Part shown: positions 50,605 through 60,163 of the stretch, piece by piece
Layout: each line of letters starts with the position of its first letter
How positions within the stretch are numbered: position 1 is the first letter of the stretch
Assembly (NCBI RefSeq): GCF_011393335.1
Contig: NZ_CP049865.1
Location: 496,001-560,000, forward strand
Length of the DNA: 64,000 bases
Direction of reading: 5' to 3'
Origin: Propioniciclava coleopterorum
Lineage (GTDB): Bacteria; Actinomycetota; Actinomycetes; Propionibacteriales; Propionibacteriaceae
Position numbers and translations under genes: made by a program
The notes under the pieces: model-generated
Databases searched by the model: none
Seen by the model: only the letters and a program-made list of their open reading frames with translations
What the model was told of the DNA's origin: nothing

Positions 50605-51806
50605 GCCGCACCCCCGACCGCCGCGCGGGCCGCCTCGGGGGCCCCGACCCGGGACGCCCCCGCGCCGGTCATGACGTCCTGCATCCCGGTCCAGATCCGC
50701 TCCTGGGCGAACCGCTCCCGCGCGCGCTCCCGGGCCGCGCGCCCGAGCCGGCCGGCGCCCTCCGGGTCGTCGGCCAGCGCGTTGATGTGGCGCACGAGCG
50801 CGGCCGCGTCGCCCACGCCCATCAGCAGGCCCGTCTCCTGGTCCACCACCGTGTCCACCGCGCCGGTCGCGGTCGTGACGATGGCCGGGATCCCGGCCGC
50901 GGCGGCCTCCAGCACGACGGTCCCGAAGCCCTCCCGCAGCGTCGGCAGGCTCAGGACGTCCAGGGCGGGCAGGTGCCCCCAGACGTCGTCGGTCCACGGC
51001 ACGCGGGCGAGCCGGTCGCCCAGCGCGGCGAACCCGGTCTCGAAGCCTTCCTCCTCCGTCGGGCCGACCACCAGCAGGCGGGCCCGGGGCGTCAGCTCGG
51101 CGGACGCGAAGGCGTCCAGCAGGGTGTGGATGCCCTTGTCGCGGGTCACCCGCCCCACGAAGCCGACCACGAAGTCGTCGGGGCGCAGCCCCAGTTCGCG
51201 CCGCAGGGCGTCCCGGTCGACCCCGGCGATCCGCGCCTGGACGGCCGCCACGTCGATCCCGTTGCTGCTGCCGTCGCCGATCGTCCACAGCTTCCCGGGC
51301 GACACGAGCCGGCGACGCAGCAGTTCGCGGCCCAGGGACGGGCTCACCGCCACCACGTCGGTGGCCAGCAGGCCGCAGAGCCGCTCGGCGCAGGCGAGCG
51401 CGGCGGCCAGCGGCCCGGAGGCGCCCTCGAGCCGCAGGCCGCGCACCAGGTACACCCGGCGCGGGACCCCGGTGAGCCACGCCGCCAGGATCCCCAGCAG
51501 CCCCGCCTTGGGGGTGCCCACGTTCACGACGGCGGGGCGCGCCGCCGCCAGGAACCGGACCCAGGCGGCCAGCGCCGCCAGGTCGGCCACCGGGGCCGGG
51601 TCGCGCCGCATGGCCAGGGGATGGAAGGCGACGCCCTCCCGCCGGGCGGCGGCCTGGGCGAGGTCGTCCGGGCTGGCGACGAGCGTCACGTCCCAGCCCT
51701 GCTCGCGCAGCCAGGCGAGCTGGCCGCGCAGCAGGGTGAAGGCGCTGAACCCGATGGTGGTCGCGTAGACCACCGAGCGGGCGTTCCGCGCGGGACGAGG
51801 GGTCAT
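50601..51806 (-). CDS. Family 4 glycosyltransferase
   Basis: A 401-residue GT-B transferase. [18 protein letters not shown] and [20 protein letters not shown] are family signatures, and [18 protein letters not shown] contains the Glu-x7-Glu. It resembles the enzymes that add the second sugar to a polyprenyl-diphosphate-linked HexNAc, but this cannot be proved. Starts and stops overlap neighbours by 4 nt on both sides, so it is coupled with the transferase and dehydrogenase genes. Confidence 0.87.
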   Translation of the reverse strand: MTPRPARNARSVVYATTIGFSAFTLLRGQLAWLREQGWDVTLVASPDDLAQAAARREGVAFHPLAMRRDPAPVADLAALAAWVRFLAAARPAVVNVGTPKAGLLGILAAWLTGVPRRVYLVRGLRLEGASGPLAAALACAERLCGLLATDVVAVSPSLGRELLRRRLVSPGKLWTIGDGSSNGIDVAAVQARIAGVDRDALRRELGLRPDDFVVGFVGRVTRDKGIHTLLDAFASAELTPRARLLVVGPTEEEGFETGFAALGDRLARVPWTDDVWGHLPALDVLSLPTLREGFGTVVLEAAAAGIPAIVTTATGAVDTVVDQETGLLMGVGDAAALVRHINALADDPEGAGRLGRAARERARERFAQERIWTGMQDVMTGAGASRVGAPEAARAAVGGAA

Positions 51807-52795
51807 CGGGGTGTCCTTCCGATCAGACGGGGCAGCGCCAGGTAGGCCGAGCACACGACGGCGAGGACGAGGGCGCACAGGGGCGTGGGCCACGCGCCCG
51901 TGGCGCCCAGCAGCCCCACCGCCCCCGCGGCGGCGGTGAGGGCGGCGACGAGCCCGCCCACGGCCAGGTGCGACCAGCCCGCCGACGCGAGGCGCTGGTA
52001 GGTGTGCGTGCGGTGCGCGGTGAGCAGCGGGGCGTCCTGCAGCGCGCGCCGCGCGAGCGTCACGCCGGCGTCGGACCAGTAGATGAGCAGCGGGGCCACC
52101 GCCGCCAGCGGGTGGACGCCCCACGCCAGGCAGGTGAGCGACGTGGCGGCGAGCGCGGCGCCCAACAGGTAGCTCCCGGCGTCGCCGAGGAACAGCCCGG
52201 GCGGGATCAGGTTCCAGGGCAGGAACACCACGAACGCCACGGCGATGGTCAGCCCGGCCATCACGAGCCAGCCGATCCCCAGGGCCGCGCCCAGCAGGGC
52301 GAAGCTCCCGCCGGCGGCCAGCCCGTGCAGGCTGGAGATCCCGTTGACCCCGTCCATGAAGTTGGTGACGTTGACGTGCGCCGCGAACAGCAGCGCCACG
52401 GCCGGCACCCAGCCCCAGTCCAGCCCGAGCAGCAGCGCGAGGGCGGCGCCCACGGCGCCGCCGACGGCGAGCTGCAGCGAGAACCGCGTCCGCACCGACA
52501 GCCCCCGGACGTCCTCGGCGAGCCCGACCAGGCCCATCACCGCGGCGCTGCCCAGCACCACCCCCAGGAGCGCCGGCGCGTCGGGCGGCAGCATCAGCAC
52601 GCCCCCGAGCCCCGCCACGGTCATGCCCAGCAGGCTCGCCAGCCCGCCGCCCCGCAGGGTGGGGTGCGCGTGCGACGACCGGGCGCTCGGCACGTCGACG
52701 GCCCCCGCCCGCAGCAGCAGCGGGCGGACGGCGGCGGGCGCCGCGAGCGCGACGCAGGCGCCGAGCAGCAGCGGCCCCCAGGCGACGTCGGTCAT
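51803..52795 (-). CDS. Polyprenyl-phosphate HexNAc-1-phosphate transferase (MraY/WecA/WbpL family)
   Basis: A 330-residue polytopic enzyme with about 10-11 helices. [12 protein letters not shown] and [11 protein letters not shown] carry the two catalytic Asp regions, and [11 protein letters not shown] is the cytosolic loop that contacts UDP-sugar in the WbpL branch. It transfers a sugar-1-phosphate to polyprenyl phosphate to start the repeat unit. Its WbpL-like loop and the CapD gene upstream suggest a deoxy-amino sugar as first sugar (inference). 4-nt overlaps on both ends. Confidence 0.88.
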   Translation of the reverse strand: MTDVAWGPLLLGACVALAAPAAVRPLLLRAGAVDVPSARSSHAHPTLRGGGLASLLGMTVAGLGGVLMLPPDAPALLGVVLGSAAVMGLVGLAEDVRGLSVRTRFSLQLAVGGAVGAALALLLGLDWGWVPAVALLFAAHVNVTNFMDGVNGISSLHGLAAGGSFALLGAALGIGWLVMAGLTIAVAFVVFLPWNLIPPGLFLGDAGSYLLGAALAATSLTCLAWGVHPLAAVAPLLIYWSDAGVTLARRALQDAPLLTAHRTHTYQRLASAGWSHLAVGGLVAALTAAAGAVGLLGATGAWPTPLCALVLAVVCSAYLALPRLIGRTPR

Positions 52796-54714
52796 CGCGT
52801 CCCCCGGGCGCTCGCCGCGGCCCCGGACGCCGCGGGCGCCCGCCCGCCGCCGGCGGCGTCCTCGGCGAGCGACAGCGTCGGGTCGGGGTCGCCCACGGCC
52901 ATCTGCGGGAGCAGCGCCGGGTCCAGCGTCGGGACGCCGACCTGGTCGATCAGCGGGTGCACGCTGCGCGCGCCGCGCTCGGCGGCGCTGAACAGCACCT
53001 CGTGCAGCTTCTCGCCGGGACGCAGCCCCGTGTACCGGATGGGCACCTCCACGTCGGCCTCGGCCATCATGCGCCGCGCCACGTCCAGGATCCGGACCGG
53101 CTCGCCCATGTCCAGCACCAGGACGCCGCCGGGGCTGCCCAGCGCACCCGCCTGCAGCACCAGCTCGCACGCCTCGGGGATCGTCATGAAGTACCGCGTC
53201 ACGTCGGGGTGCGTCACCGTCAGGGGACCGCCGCGCGCGATCTGGGCGCGGAAGGTGTAGAGCACCGAGCCGCGCGACCCGAGCACGTTGCCGAACCGCA
53301 CCGACAGCGCCCCCAGGCCCCGCTCGTGGGCGTACCAGGCGGTGAGCCGCTCCCCGACGCGCTTGGTCCTGCCCAGGGTGCTCGACGGGTCCGCGGCCTT
53401 GTCGGTGGAGACGTTGACGACCCGGCCGACGCCCACCGCGTGGGCGCAGCGCAGCACGTTGAGCGTGCCGAGGACGTTGGTGCGCCAGCCCTCGTGCGGG
53501 AACCGCTCGAGCATCGGGAGGTGCTTCAGCGCCGCCGCGTGGAAGACGGCGTCGGGCCGGTGCCGGTCGAAGACGGCCAGCAGCGCGTCCGCGTCGCGGA
53601 TCTCGCACAGCACCGTGTCGTCGGTGTCCAGCAGGCCGGCGCCGTCGATCGACAGCTGGGTGGCGTGCAGCGCGGACTCGTCCCGGTCGAGCAGCACCAA
53701 TCGCCGCGGCCCGAGCCTGTGGAGCTGGCGAGCCAGTTCCGAGCCGATGGAGCCGCCCGCGCCCGTCACCAGCACGACGCGGTCGGCGACGTAGCCGGCC
53801 ACCGCGCTCAGGTCGGTGCTCACCGGCCGGCGCCCCAGCAGGTCGGCGACGTTGAAGGCCCGCAGGCCCTCCAGCGACATCCGGCCGCCGAGCATCTCCC
53901 GCACGGGCGGGATGACGACGAGCCGCAGCCGGTGCTGCTCGCAGACGGCCGAGACGGCCTGGAGCAGGTGCGGGGACGGCCTCGACACCGCGAGGATCAC
54001 CGTCTCGGCCCGGCGCTCGGCGGCCCGCCGCGCGAGGTCGGCCCCCGTCCCCAGGACGCGGTGGCCCTCGACGCGGAGGAAACGCTTCGCGGGGTCGTCG
54101 TCCAGGTAGCCGACGATGGCGTAGGGGGCGTCGGCGGCGAGGTCGACCAGGCGCGCCACCTGATGGCCCGCCTCCCCCGCGCCGTACACCAGCGCGGGCG
54201 TCGCGGTCGCGGCGGCGTCGCGGTGCGCTCCCGACCCGGCCAGGAGCAGGCGCAGTGCCCAGCGCCCCGCCGCCATCACGACCAGAGCCATCGGGGGCAC
54301 CGTGAGCGCCAGCCCGCGCGGCAGGTCGGTGGTCAGGGACAGCGCGGCCCCCAGGGGCAGCGCGGGCAGCAGGACGACGGCGCCCAGCCAACCGGCCTCG
54401 CTGAAGCTGCCGGTGCGGCTGCGGCCGCGGTACACCTGGGTGGCCAACCCGACCGTCACCTGCAGCGCGATCGCGAGGCCGGTGTAGAGCACGGTCCACC
54501 GCCACTGCGCGGGCGTGAGAACCAGGTCGTAGCGGACCGCGGAGAACGCCACCAGCGCCACCAGCCAGGCCAGGCAGTCCCACGCCACGAGGAGGACGCG
54601 GCGCCAGCGCGCCGGGAGCCGCAGGAGGTCGGCGGCGTGCAGCCGCCGAGGCGCCGAGGAGCGCGGGGCCGGCGGGGCGAGGGGCCCCGCGTCGTCACTG
54701 GTGATACGCGTCAC
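52792..54714 (-). CDS. Membrane NDP-sugar 4,6-dehydratase/epimerase (CapD/WbpM type)
   Basis: A 640-residue protein with four N-terminal helices (about residues 40-170). A CoA-binding-like Rossmann domain (VYGAGEAGHQVARL) and a C-terminal SDR domain (LVTGAGGSIGSELARQL) follow. VSTDKAADPSSTLGRTKR carries the Lys of the catalytic set; the Tyr is absent, as in large WbpM-type enzymes that use Met/Asp variants. Such enzymes make UDP-4-keto-6-deoxy-HexNAc. GTG 54714 is 7 nt after TACCTT, so it probably has its own leaderless promoter and heads a run of genes down to 45.1 kb. Confidence 0.88.
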   Translation of the reverse strand: MTRITSDDAGPLAPPAPRSSAPRRLHAADLLRLPARWRRVLLVAWDCLAWLVALVAFSAVRYDLVLTPAQWRWTVLYTGLAIALQVTVGLATQVYRGRSRTGSFSEAGWLGAVVLLPALPLGAALSLTTDLPRGLALTVPPMALVVMAAGRWALRLLLAGSGAHRDAAATATPALVYGAGEAGHQVARLVDLAADAPYAIVGYLDDDPAKRFLRVEGHRVLGTGADLARRAAERRAETVILAVSRPSPHLLQAVSAVCEQHRLRLVVIPPVREMLGGRMSLEGLRAFNVADLLGRRPVSTDLSAVAGYVADRVVLVTGAGGSIGSELARQLHRLGPRRLVLLDRDESALHATQLSIDGAGLLDTDDTVLCEIRDADALLAVFDRHRPDAVFHAAALKHLPMLERFPHEGWRTNVLGTLNVLRCAHAVGVGRVVNVSTDKAADPSSTLGRTKRVGERLTAWYAHERGLGALSVRFGNVLGSRGSVLYTFRAQIARGGPLTVTHPDVTRYFMTIPEACELVLQAGALGSPGGVLVLDMGEPVRILDVARRMMAEADVEVPIRYTGLRPGEKLHEVLFSAAERGARSVHPLIDQVGVPTLDPALLPQMAVGDPDPTLSLAEDAAGGGRAPAASGAAASARGTR

Positions 54715-54860
54715 GGCTGGAAAGGTAGTCGCGCCGACGGGCCCGAAAACCCGTCCCGGACGGTCCCGTACGACCCCGTACACCCGAAACGGGTCATGCC
54801 CTCGGTTTGAACCGTATCAGCGTCCCGACAAGGGGTGATCCGCGGTTTCCAGCGTCCGGG
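54715..54860 (-). promoter_or_regulatory. Upstream region of the polysaccharide run
   Basis: A 146-nt gap. TACCTT (minus strand, 54722-54727) is the likely -10. A direct repeat CCCGTAC occurs at 54765-54771 and 54775-54781, exactly 10 bp apart. ACCCGAAA lies at 54782-54789 and CCCGAAAA at 54742-54749. One helical turn between copies suggests a regulator site, unproved. Confidence 0.4.
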
Positions 54861-55361
54861 TCAGCCTTCTGGACGCCGTCGAAGCAGCGAGACCGACAGC
54901 CGCGGCCGGACGCCCGGCGCGACGTGGACGACGCCGTGGAAGGAGGCGACGTCCTCGTCGAACACGTGGGGCAGCCACTCCGCGTCGCCCGGGGACAGGC
55001 GCAGCCCCGTCAGTTCGGCGCGGGGCACCCAGTGCAGCGTCCCCTCCGCGTTGCGGGCCGGCGGTTCGCCCGCGAAGGCGTCGACCCGGAAGACGAAGCC
55101 GAACCAGTCCTCGCCGGCCCCGCGCGGTGCCGGCCAGCTCAGCGTCCCGCGCAGCGTCAACGCGGTCGCCTCGATGCCGGCCTCCTCCCGGAGCTCGCGC
55201 CGCAGGGCGGCGACCGCGTCCTCGTCCGGCTCGATCTTGCCGCCCAGCCCGTTGAACAGGCCGTACTGCTCGTCGGCGGGGTCGGCCGTGCGGTGCACCA
55301 GCAGCACCGCGTCGCCGCGCGTCACGAACGCCAGCACGCCGAGGACCGGGCGGAACGCCAC
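54861..55361 (-). CDS. Nudix hydrolase
   Basis: A 166-residue protein with the Nudix box GLGGKIEPDEDAVAALRREL then REEAGIE (GX5EX7REUXEEXGU). It cleaves nucleoside diphosphate-linked compounds; 8-oxo-dGTP or nucleotide sugars are possible. GTG 55361 is 3 nt after the SUKH-like stop on the minus strand, so they are likely co-transcribed. Confidence 0.88.
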   Translation of the reverse strand: MAFRPVLGVLAFVTRGDAVLLVHRTADPADEQYGLFNGLGGKIEPDEDAVAALRRELREEAGIEATALTLRGTLSWPAPRGAGEDWFGFVFRVDAFAGEPPARNAEGTLHWVPRAELTGLRLSPGDAEWLPHVFDEDVASFHGVVHVAPGVRPRLSVSLLRRRPEG

Positions 55362-55364
55362 CGC

Positions 55365-55925
55365 TCAGCCCTCCCCGTGACCGGCTCCCGCCGCACTCCC
55401 GGACGCGGCGCGCGTCGCCGGCAGCGGCGAGACGTCGTGCCCGGCCGGCGCGAGGGGCCCGGCGAGTTCGGACAGCAGGGGCAGCGCCGCCTCCAGGTCG
55501 TCCCCGAGCCGGCGCAGGCTCTGCCCGCGGTCGGACACCCAGACGGCGAACTCCCCCGCCGCGTCGCGCCGGGAGGTGTCCCACAGCAGATGGTGGCCGT
55601 TCTCGCTGATCCCGAAAACGACGAGGTGCTCCACCAGGTCCCACGAGCCGTCGGGCTCGATCACCCAGTCGAAGTCGTCGGCCCGGGAGTCGGCGTAGTC
55701 GGCGCGGACGAAGGCTGTCAGGGCATCGCCGGTGGCGGGCAGCCCGTCGGCGTGGCCCGGGAGCACGGGCGGGAGGACGAGCCACAGCCCGAACAGCCGA
55801 CCCCAGCCCGCGTGGGCGACGAAGGCGCGGTAGCTGGGCGGGTAGGCGCCTGGCTGCTCGAGGGCCGCGGCGTCGACGTGCGCGCGGGTGGGCGTCCCGT
55901 CGATCCTCAGGTCGGCGATGCGCAC
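55365..55925 (-). CDS. SMI1/KNR4 (SUKH)-like protein
   Basis: A 186-residue acidic protein. YPPSYRAFVAHAGWGRLFG is the usual SUKH core and ISENGHHLLWDTS a second strand. SUKH proteins include immunity proteins of toxin systems, but no toxin gene is near, so I do not infer immunity. GTG 55925 has GAGGAG 6 nt upstream. Family call moderate. Confidence 0.6.
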   Translation of the reverse strand: MRIADLRIDGTPTRAHVDAAALEQPGAYPPSYRAFVAHAGWGRLFGLWLVLPPVLPGHADGLPATGDALTAFVRADYADSRADDFDWVIEPDGSWDLVEHLVVFGISENGHHLLWDTSRRDAAGEFAVWVSDRGQSLRRLGDDLEAALPLLSELAGPLAPAGHDVSPLPATRAASGSAAGAGHGEG

Positions 55926-56015
55926 TGGCGCTCCTCGGAAATCGGGCGGCGGGCGCCGCGGTGCGTCTGCCGGGCGTCGATGCTCGCCCCGGTGTCGCCC
56001 GATCATCCCACGGGC

Positions 56016-56981
56016 TCAGCCCTCGCGCAGGGCGGTGGACGGGGGCTCGGGGACGGGCGGGGGGACCTGGCCCGCGAGCTCGGCGGCCCGCTCCCGGGCG
56101 CGCTCGGCGCGGGAGGGCACCTGCGCCACCAGGATGCCCGCCATCATCAGGGCGGCGCCCAGCAGGCCGCGGGCGCTCAGCCGCTCCCCCAGGAACAGCG
56201 CGCCGCCCAGGGCTCCGAACACGGCCTCCAGCGCCATGATCATGGCGGCCACGGACGCCCGCGCGTGCCGCATGCCGACCACCTGCAGCGTGTAGCCGAC
56301 GCCGGTGGAGACCAGGCCCGCGAACGCGATGGCGCCCAGCGCGTGCTCCATGCCCACGAACGGCCGTTCCTCGAACAGCGGCGCCGCGCCGGTGGCGAGC
56401 ACCGCCGCCACGACGAACTGCGCCACCGACAGCCGGATGGGGTCCAGCGCGGACGCCGCCCGCCCCACCGCGAGGATGTGGAAGGTCCACACGCCCGCGC
56501 CGATCAGGCACAGCAGGTCGCCCAGCCCGATGCCCGACCCCGTCCAGGTCAGCAGGAACAGGCCGGGGACGGCCAGCGCGATGCCCAGCCAGGTGACCGG
56601 CGGCGTCCGGTGGCCGAACAGCCGCCCGGCGAGCGGCACCATCACCATGTAGAGCCCGGTCACGAACGCGGCGTTGCCGGCCGTCGTGTGCTCGATACCC
56701 ACCTGCTGCAGCTCCGAGCCCGCGAACAGCAGCGCGCCGATCACCAGGCCGGGGACGACCACGGCGCGCCACGCCTCGCGCCGGGCGGCGGCGTCGCGGC
56801 CCTCGCGCCGGTCCAGGAACCACAGCAGCGGCAGCAGCGCCGCGGCGCCCAGGTAGTTGCGGGCGGCGATGAACGTGGACGCCCCCACGGCTTCGGCGCC
56901 CAGCCGCTGCGCGACGAACGCCAGCCCCCAGATCGCCGCGCACGCCAGCAGGAGCAGGTGCGAGCGGGTTCGCGCGCTCAC
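56016..56981 (-). CDS. EamA/DMT-family transporter
   Basis: A 321-residue ten-helix EamA protein with the two EamA repeats. LLACAAIWGLAFVAQRLG starts repeat 1; GVWTFHILAVGRAA starts repeat 2; ARASVAAMIMALEAVFGAL is the conserved second-repeat helix. Likely exports amino acids or other metabolites. GTG 56981; 9 nt from tsaD on the same strand. The tail (about 290-321) is Pro/Arg-rich. Confidence 0.88.
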   Translation of the reverse strand: MSARTRSHLLLLACAAIWGLAFVAQRLGAEAVGASTFIAARNYLGAAALLPLLWFLDRREGRDAAARREAWRAVVVPGLVIGALLFAGSELQQVGIEHTTAGNAAFVTGLYMVMVPLAGRLFGHRTPPVTWLGIALAVPGLFLLTWTGSGIGLGDLLCLIGAGVWTFHILAVGRAASALDPIRLSVAQFVVAAVLATGAAPLFEERPFVGMEHALGAIAFAGLVSTGVGYTLQVVGMRHARASVAAMIMALEAVFGALGGALFLGERLSARGLLGAALMMAGILVAQVPSRAERARERAAELAGQVPPPVPEPPSTALREG

Positions 56982-56990
56982 GCGGACGCC

Positions 56991-58034
56991 TCAGACGACG
57001 ACGGTCGAGACGGGCAGCCCGGAGTTCGCGCCGATCCCCAGGCTGCTGGCGGGCCGGCCGCGCCGGATCACCTCCGCGCCCAGGGCCGCCATCATGGCGC
57101 CGTTGTCGGTGCACAGCCCGGGCCGGGGACGCCGCACGGTGACGCCCGCGGCGTCCGCGCGCTCCTGCAGCAGGCCACGGAGGCGGGAGTTGGCCGCGAC
57201 GCCGCCGCCCAGCAGGATCGTGTCGAGCCCGTAGTGGTCGCACATGTCCATGGCCTTGGCCGTCAGCACGTCGCAGACGGCCTCCTGGAAGGACGCGCAC
57301 ACGTCGGCCACCGGGATCTCCTCGCCGGCGAGCTCCCGGGTCTCGACCCAACGCGACACGGCGGTCTTGAGGCCGGAGAACGAGAAGTCGAAGCGGTGCC
57401 GGGCCAGGTCCTTGCGGCTGGTGAGGCCGCGCGGGAAGGCGATCGCGGTGGGGTCGCCGTCGGCGGCCGCCCGGTCGATCAGCGGACCGCCGGGGTAGCC
57501 CATGCCCAGCAGGCGGGCCACCTTGTCGTAGGCCTCGCCCGCGGCGTCGTCGATCGTCGAGCCCACCTCGGTGATCGCGCCGGTGATGTCGTCGACGACC
57601 AGCAGGGAGGTGTGGCCGCCGGAGACGAGCAGCGCGCCGAAGCGCTCGGGCAGCGGCCCGTGGTCGAGCAGGTCCACCGCGACGTGGCCGACGAGGTGGT
57701 TGAGCCCGTACAACGGCTTGTCCAGCGCGATCGCCAACGCCTTGGCGGCCGACAGGCCCACCACGAGCGCGCCCATGAGCCCCGGACCGGCGGTGACGCA
57801 GATGCCGTCCACGTCGGCCAGGTCGACCCCAGCCGCCTCGGTGGCGCGCCGCAGCGCCGGGACGATGGCCTGCAGGTGGGCGCGGGAGGCCACCTCGGGC
57901 ACCACGCCGCCGAAGCGCACGTGCTGCTCCACCGAGCTGGCCACCTCGTTGGCCAGCAGTTCGGTCCCCCGGACGATCGCCACGCCCGTCTCGTCGCAGC
58001 TCGACTCGATCCCGATCACCAGCGGCTCGCTCAT
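56991..58034 (-). CDS. tsaD: tRNA N6-adenosine threonylcarbamoyltransferase
   Basis: A 347-residue ASKHA-fold enzyme that transfers the threonylcarbamoyl group to A37 of ANN-decoding tRNAs. [14 protein letters not shown] is the start, and the metal ligands are His113 and His117 (NHLVGH). [10 protein letters not shown] and [13 protein letters not shown] are nucleotide motifs. The glutamate of NHLEGH is Val here, a conservative oddity. Acts with TsaB and TsaE, encoded just upstream. ATG 58034 overlaps the rimI stop by 4 nt. Confidence 0.95.
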   Translation of the reverse strand: MSEPLVIGIESSCDETGVAIVRGTELLANEVASSVEQHVRFGGVVPEVASRAHLQAIVPALRRATEAAGVDLADVDGICVTAGPGLMGALVVGLSAAKALAIALDKPLYGLNHLVGHVAVDLLDHGPLPERFGALLVSGGHTSLLVVDDITGAITEVGSTIDDAAGEAYDKVARLLGMGYPGGPLIDRAAADGDPTAIAFPRGLTSRKDLARHRFDFSFSGLKTAVSRWVETRELAGEEIPVADVCASFQEAVCDVLTAKAMDMCDHYGLDTILLGGGVAANSRLRGLLQERADAAGVTVRRPRPGLCTDNGAMMAALGAEVIRRGRPASSLGIGANSGLPVSTVVV

Positions 58035-58474
58035 GCCGCACCTCCCAGCGGTAGTGCCATGACCAGGGCGTCGCGCCCGGGCCCGTAGTAGTTGGCGCGC
58101 GTCGCCAGCGCGACGAAGCCCACGTGGTCGTACAGCGCGCGGGCGGCCGCGTTGTCGGCCTCGACCTCGAGCATCACCTGGGACGCGCCCGCCTCGGCGG
58201 CCCAGGTCAGCCCCGCCAGCACCAGGCGCCGGGCGACCCCGGCGCGGCGGGCGTCGGGCGCGACGATCACACGGTTGAGGTCGGCGGTGTCGCCGGCCAC
58301 GCTGAACGCGATGACGCCGGCGGGCCCGGTCGCGCCCGGTTCGATCAGGACGCACGCGCGCGGCGAGCCGATCTCCTCGGACCACGCGTGCTCGCTCCAG
58401 CGGCCGGTCGGGAAGGCGTCCTCGAGCGCGGCGATCGCGGCGGCGTCCTCCGGGCGCGCGGCGAGCGGGCTCAT
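58031..58474 (-). CDS. rimI: Ribosomal-protein-alanine N-acetyltransferase
   Basis: A 147-residue GNAT. The acetyl-CoA loop is [16 protein letters not shown] and the substrate site has [19 protein letters not shown]. RimI acetylates the N-terminal Ala of S18. It sits between tsaB and tsaD, the normal place, with 4-nt overlaps both sides. Confidence 0.92.
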   Translation of the reverse strand: MSPLAARPEDAAAIAALEDAFPTGRWSEHAWSEEIGSPRACVLIEPGATGPAGVIAFSVAGDTADLNRVIVAPDARRAGVARRLVLAGLTWAAEAGASQVMLEVEADNAAARALYDHVGFVALATRANYYGPGRDALVMALPLGGAA

Positions 58475-59115
58475 CGCGTCCTGCTCAGGCTGACCCGGGC
58501 CCGCGGCAGCGCGGACTTGCGGGCCGTGGAGACCTCGGCGTCCGGGCGGCGCAGGTACAGCGGCTCCAGCCCGGCGTCCGGCAGCGGGGTCACGGCGAGC
58601 CAGGCGGCGTCCAGGGTGGTCGGGCCGGACGGTTCGCCGACCAGGTGGGCGCCGGGGCCGGCCAGCGGCAGCGCCGGGACGTCCGCGGGCGCCGTGACGT
58701 GCGGGCCGTCGCCGCGGCGTCCGAATGCGTCGTAGCGCGCCCAGTACACCTCCTTGCGGCGGGCGTCGGAGACGACGACGAAGTCCTCGGGGGCGCCCCG
58801 GGCGGCCCAGGCTGCGGCGACGGCGTCCAGCGAGCAGGCGCCGGTGACCGGGATGCCGAGCACCTCGGCGAGCGTCGTCCCAGTCGCGACGCCGACCCGC
58901 AACCCGGTGAACGGGCCGGGCCCGACGCCAACGACGATGCCGGTCAGGTCGGACAGCGCGTGCCCGGCCTCGCCCAGGACGCGCTGCACGAGCGGCGCGA
59001 GTTCCTCGGCGTGCGCGCGGGCGTCGTCGACGCGCCCGGCGGCGAGGATCACGCCGTCGGCGACCAGCGCCGCCTCGACCACCGTCGAGGTGTCGAGCGT
59101 CAGGATCAGGGTCAT
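58471..59115 (-). CDS. tsaB: tRNA threonylcarbamoyladenosine biosynthesis protein TsaB
   Basis: A 214-residue pseudo-ASKHA protein that scaffolds Tsa[16 protein letters not shown] and [15 protein letters not shown] are the family signatures, with no metal ligands, as expected. ATG 59115 and the tsaE stop overlap in an ATGA. Confidence 0.93.
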   Translation of the reverse strand: MTLILTLDTSTVVEAALVADGVILAAGRVDDARAHAEELAPLVQRVLGEAGHALSDLTGIVVGVGPGPFTGLRVGVATGTTLAEVLGIPVTGACSLDAVAAAWAARGAPEDFVVVSDARRKEVYWARYDAFGRRGDGPHVTAPADVPALPLAGPGAHLVGEPSGPTTLDAAWLAVTPLPDAGLEPLYLRRPDAEVSTARKSALPRARVSLSRTR

Positions 59116-60089
59116 GCGTCCTCCTCCAGGGCGGCGGCGAGCCGGGCGCGGTCCCAGCGGTCGCCGTGCGGGGTCACGAAGACCCAGCGGGTCTCGTCGT
59201 CGGGGTCGGTGCCGCGGCGGATGTCCACGTCCAGCCGGTCGGACGCCAGTCCCTCGGCCACGCCGGTCCCCCACTCCACGAGGGTGACCGAGTCGGCCAG
59301 GGACTCCTCCAGGTCGAGGTCCTCGAGTTCGGCGGCGTCGCCGAGCCGGTAGGCGTCCACGTGCACGAGCGTCGGCCCCCCGGTTCGCGGCGGGTGGATC
59401 CGGGCGAGCACGAAGGTGGGCGAGATGATCGGCCCGTCGACGTCGAGGCCGGCGCCGAGCCCCTGGGTGAAGGTGGTCTTCCCGGCGCCGAGTTCGCCCG
59501 AGGCGATGATCAGGTCGCCGGCGCGCAGCAGCCCCGCCAGGCGGCGGCCGAGCGTCCGCATGGCGTCGGCGTCGGCGGCGCGGGCGACGAGCGGCAGGGG
59601 GCGGCGCAGCAGGAGGTGCCCGGCCCGCTCCCCGTCGGTGGCGAAGCCGACGCGGCGCCAGCGCTCCACCACGTCGGGGTGGTCGGCGCGGGCCAGCAAG
59701 GTGAGCTCGGGTTCGCCCAGGTCGGCGCGGTGCTCCCCGATCACCTCGACCAGGAAGGTCGCGACACCCTGCCCGCGGAGCGCGGGCACCACGCCGACGC
59801 GGGTCAGGCACGGCTCGCCCTCCAGGGGCACGACCACGGCACCGCCGACGGCCTCGCCGTCGACCTCGGCGACGTAGCCCGTGCCGGCGGCCAGCCGCGC
59901 CCCGACGGCCGCCTCGTCGTCCGACAGCGCCGCGGCCGGCGCGCCGTGCACCGGACGCGCGGCGAAGGCCGCGTGCGAGACGGCCAGCAGGGTGGCCGCG
60001 TCCGAGGCGTCCGCGAGCCGCACGGTGAGCTCGCGTCCGTCGGGCAGCAGGGCGGCGGCGAGTTCGCGGACGGCGTGGGACATGGGCAC
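59112..60089 (-). CDS. tsaE: GNAT acetyltransferase - TsaE fusion
   Basis: A 325-residue two-domain protein. Residues about 20-165 are a GNAT fold with the acetyl-CoA loop VGVVPALRGQGVATFL (98-113). Residues about 170-325 are TsaE, with Walker A GELGAGKTTF (198-207), ISPTFVLARI and VHVDAYRLG. Usual TsaE is about 150 residues, so the N-terminal half is an added domain. TsaE is the ATPase of the t6A complex; the acetyltransferase substrate is unknown. ATG 60083 could also serve as start. No stop or ribosome site separates the two halves. Confidence 0.88.
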   Translation of the reverse strand: MPMSHAVRELAAALLPDGRELTVRLADASDAATLLAVSHAAFAARPVHGAPAAALSDDEAAVGARLAAGTGYVAEVDGEAVGGAVVVPLEGEPCLTRVGVVPALRGQGVATFLVEVIGEHRADLGEPELTLLARADHPDVVERWRRVGFATDGERAGHLLLRRPLPLVARAADADAMRTLGRRLAGLLRAGDLIIASGELGAGKTTFTQGLGAGLDVDGPIISPTFVLARIHPPRTGGPTLVHVDAYRLGDAAELEDLDLEESLADSVTLVEWGTGVAEGLASDRLDVDIRRGTDPDDETRWVFVTPHGDRWDRARLAAALEEDA

Positions 60090-60163
60090 CTGTTCCAGAA
60101 AAGGGGGAGCGCGGAAAGCGCGCCCGCCAGTCTACTCCCGCCTCGGGAGAGGACCCAGCGGGG

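Noticed and set aside
55365-55925. Immunity protein of a toxin system (SUKH family)
   Set aside because: No toxin, secretion or repeated immunity gene in the neighbourhood; SUKH also occurs outside toxin loci.
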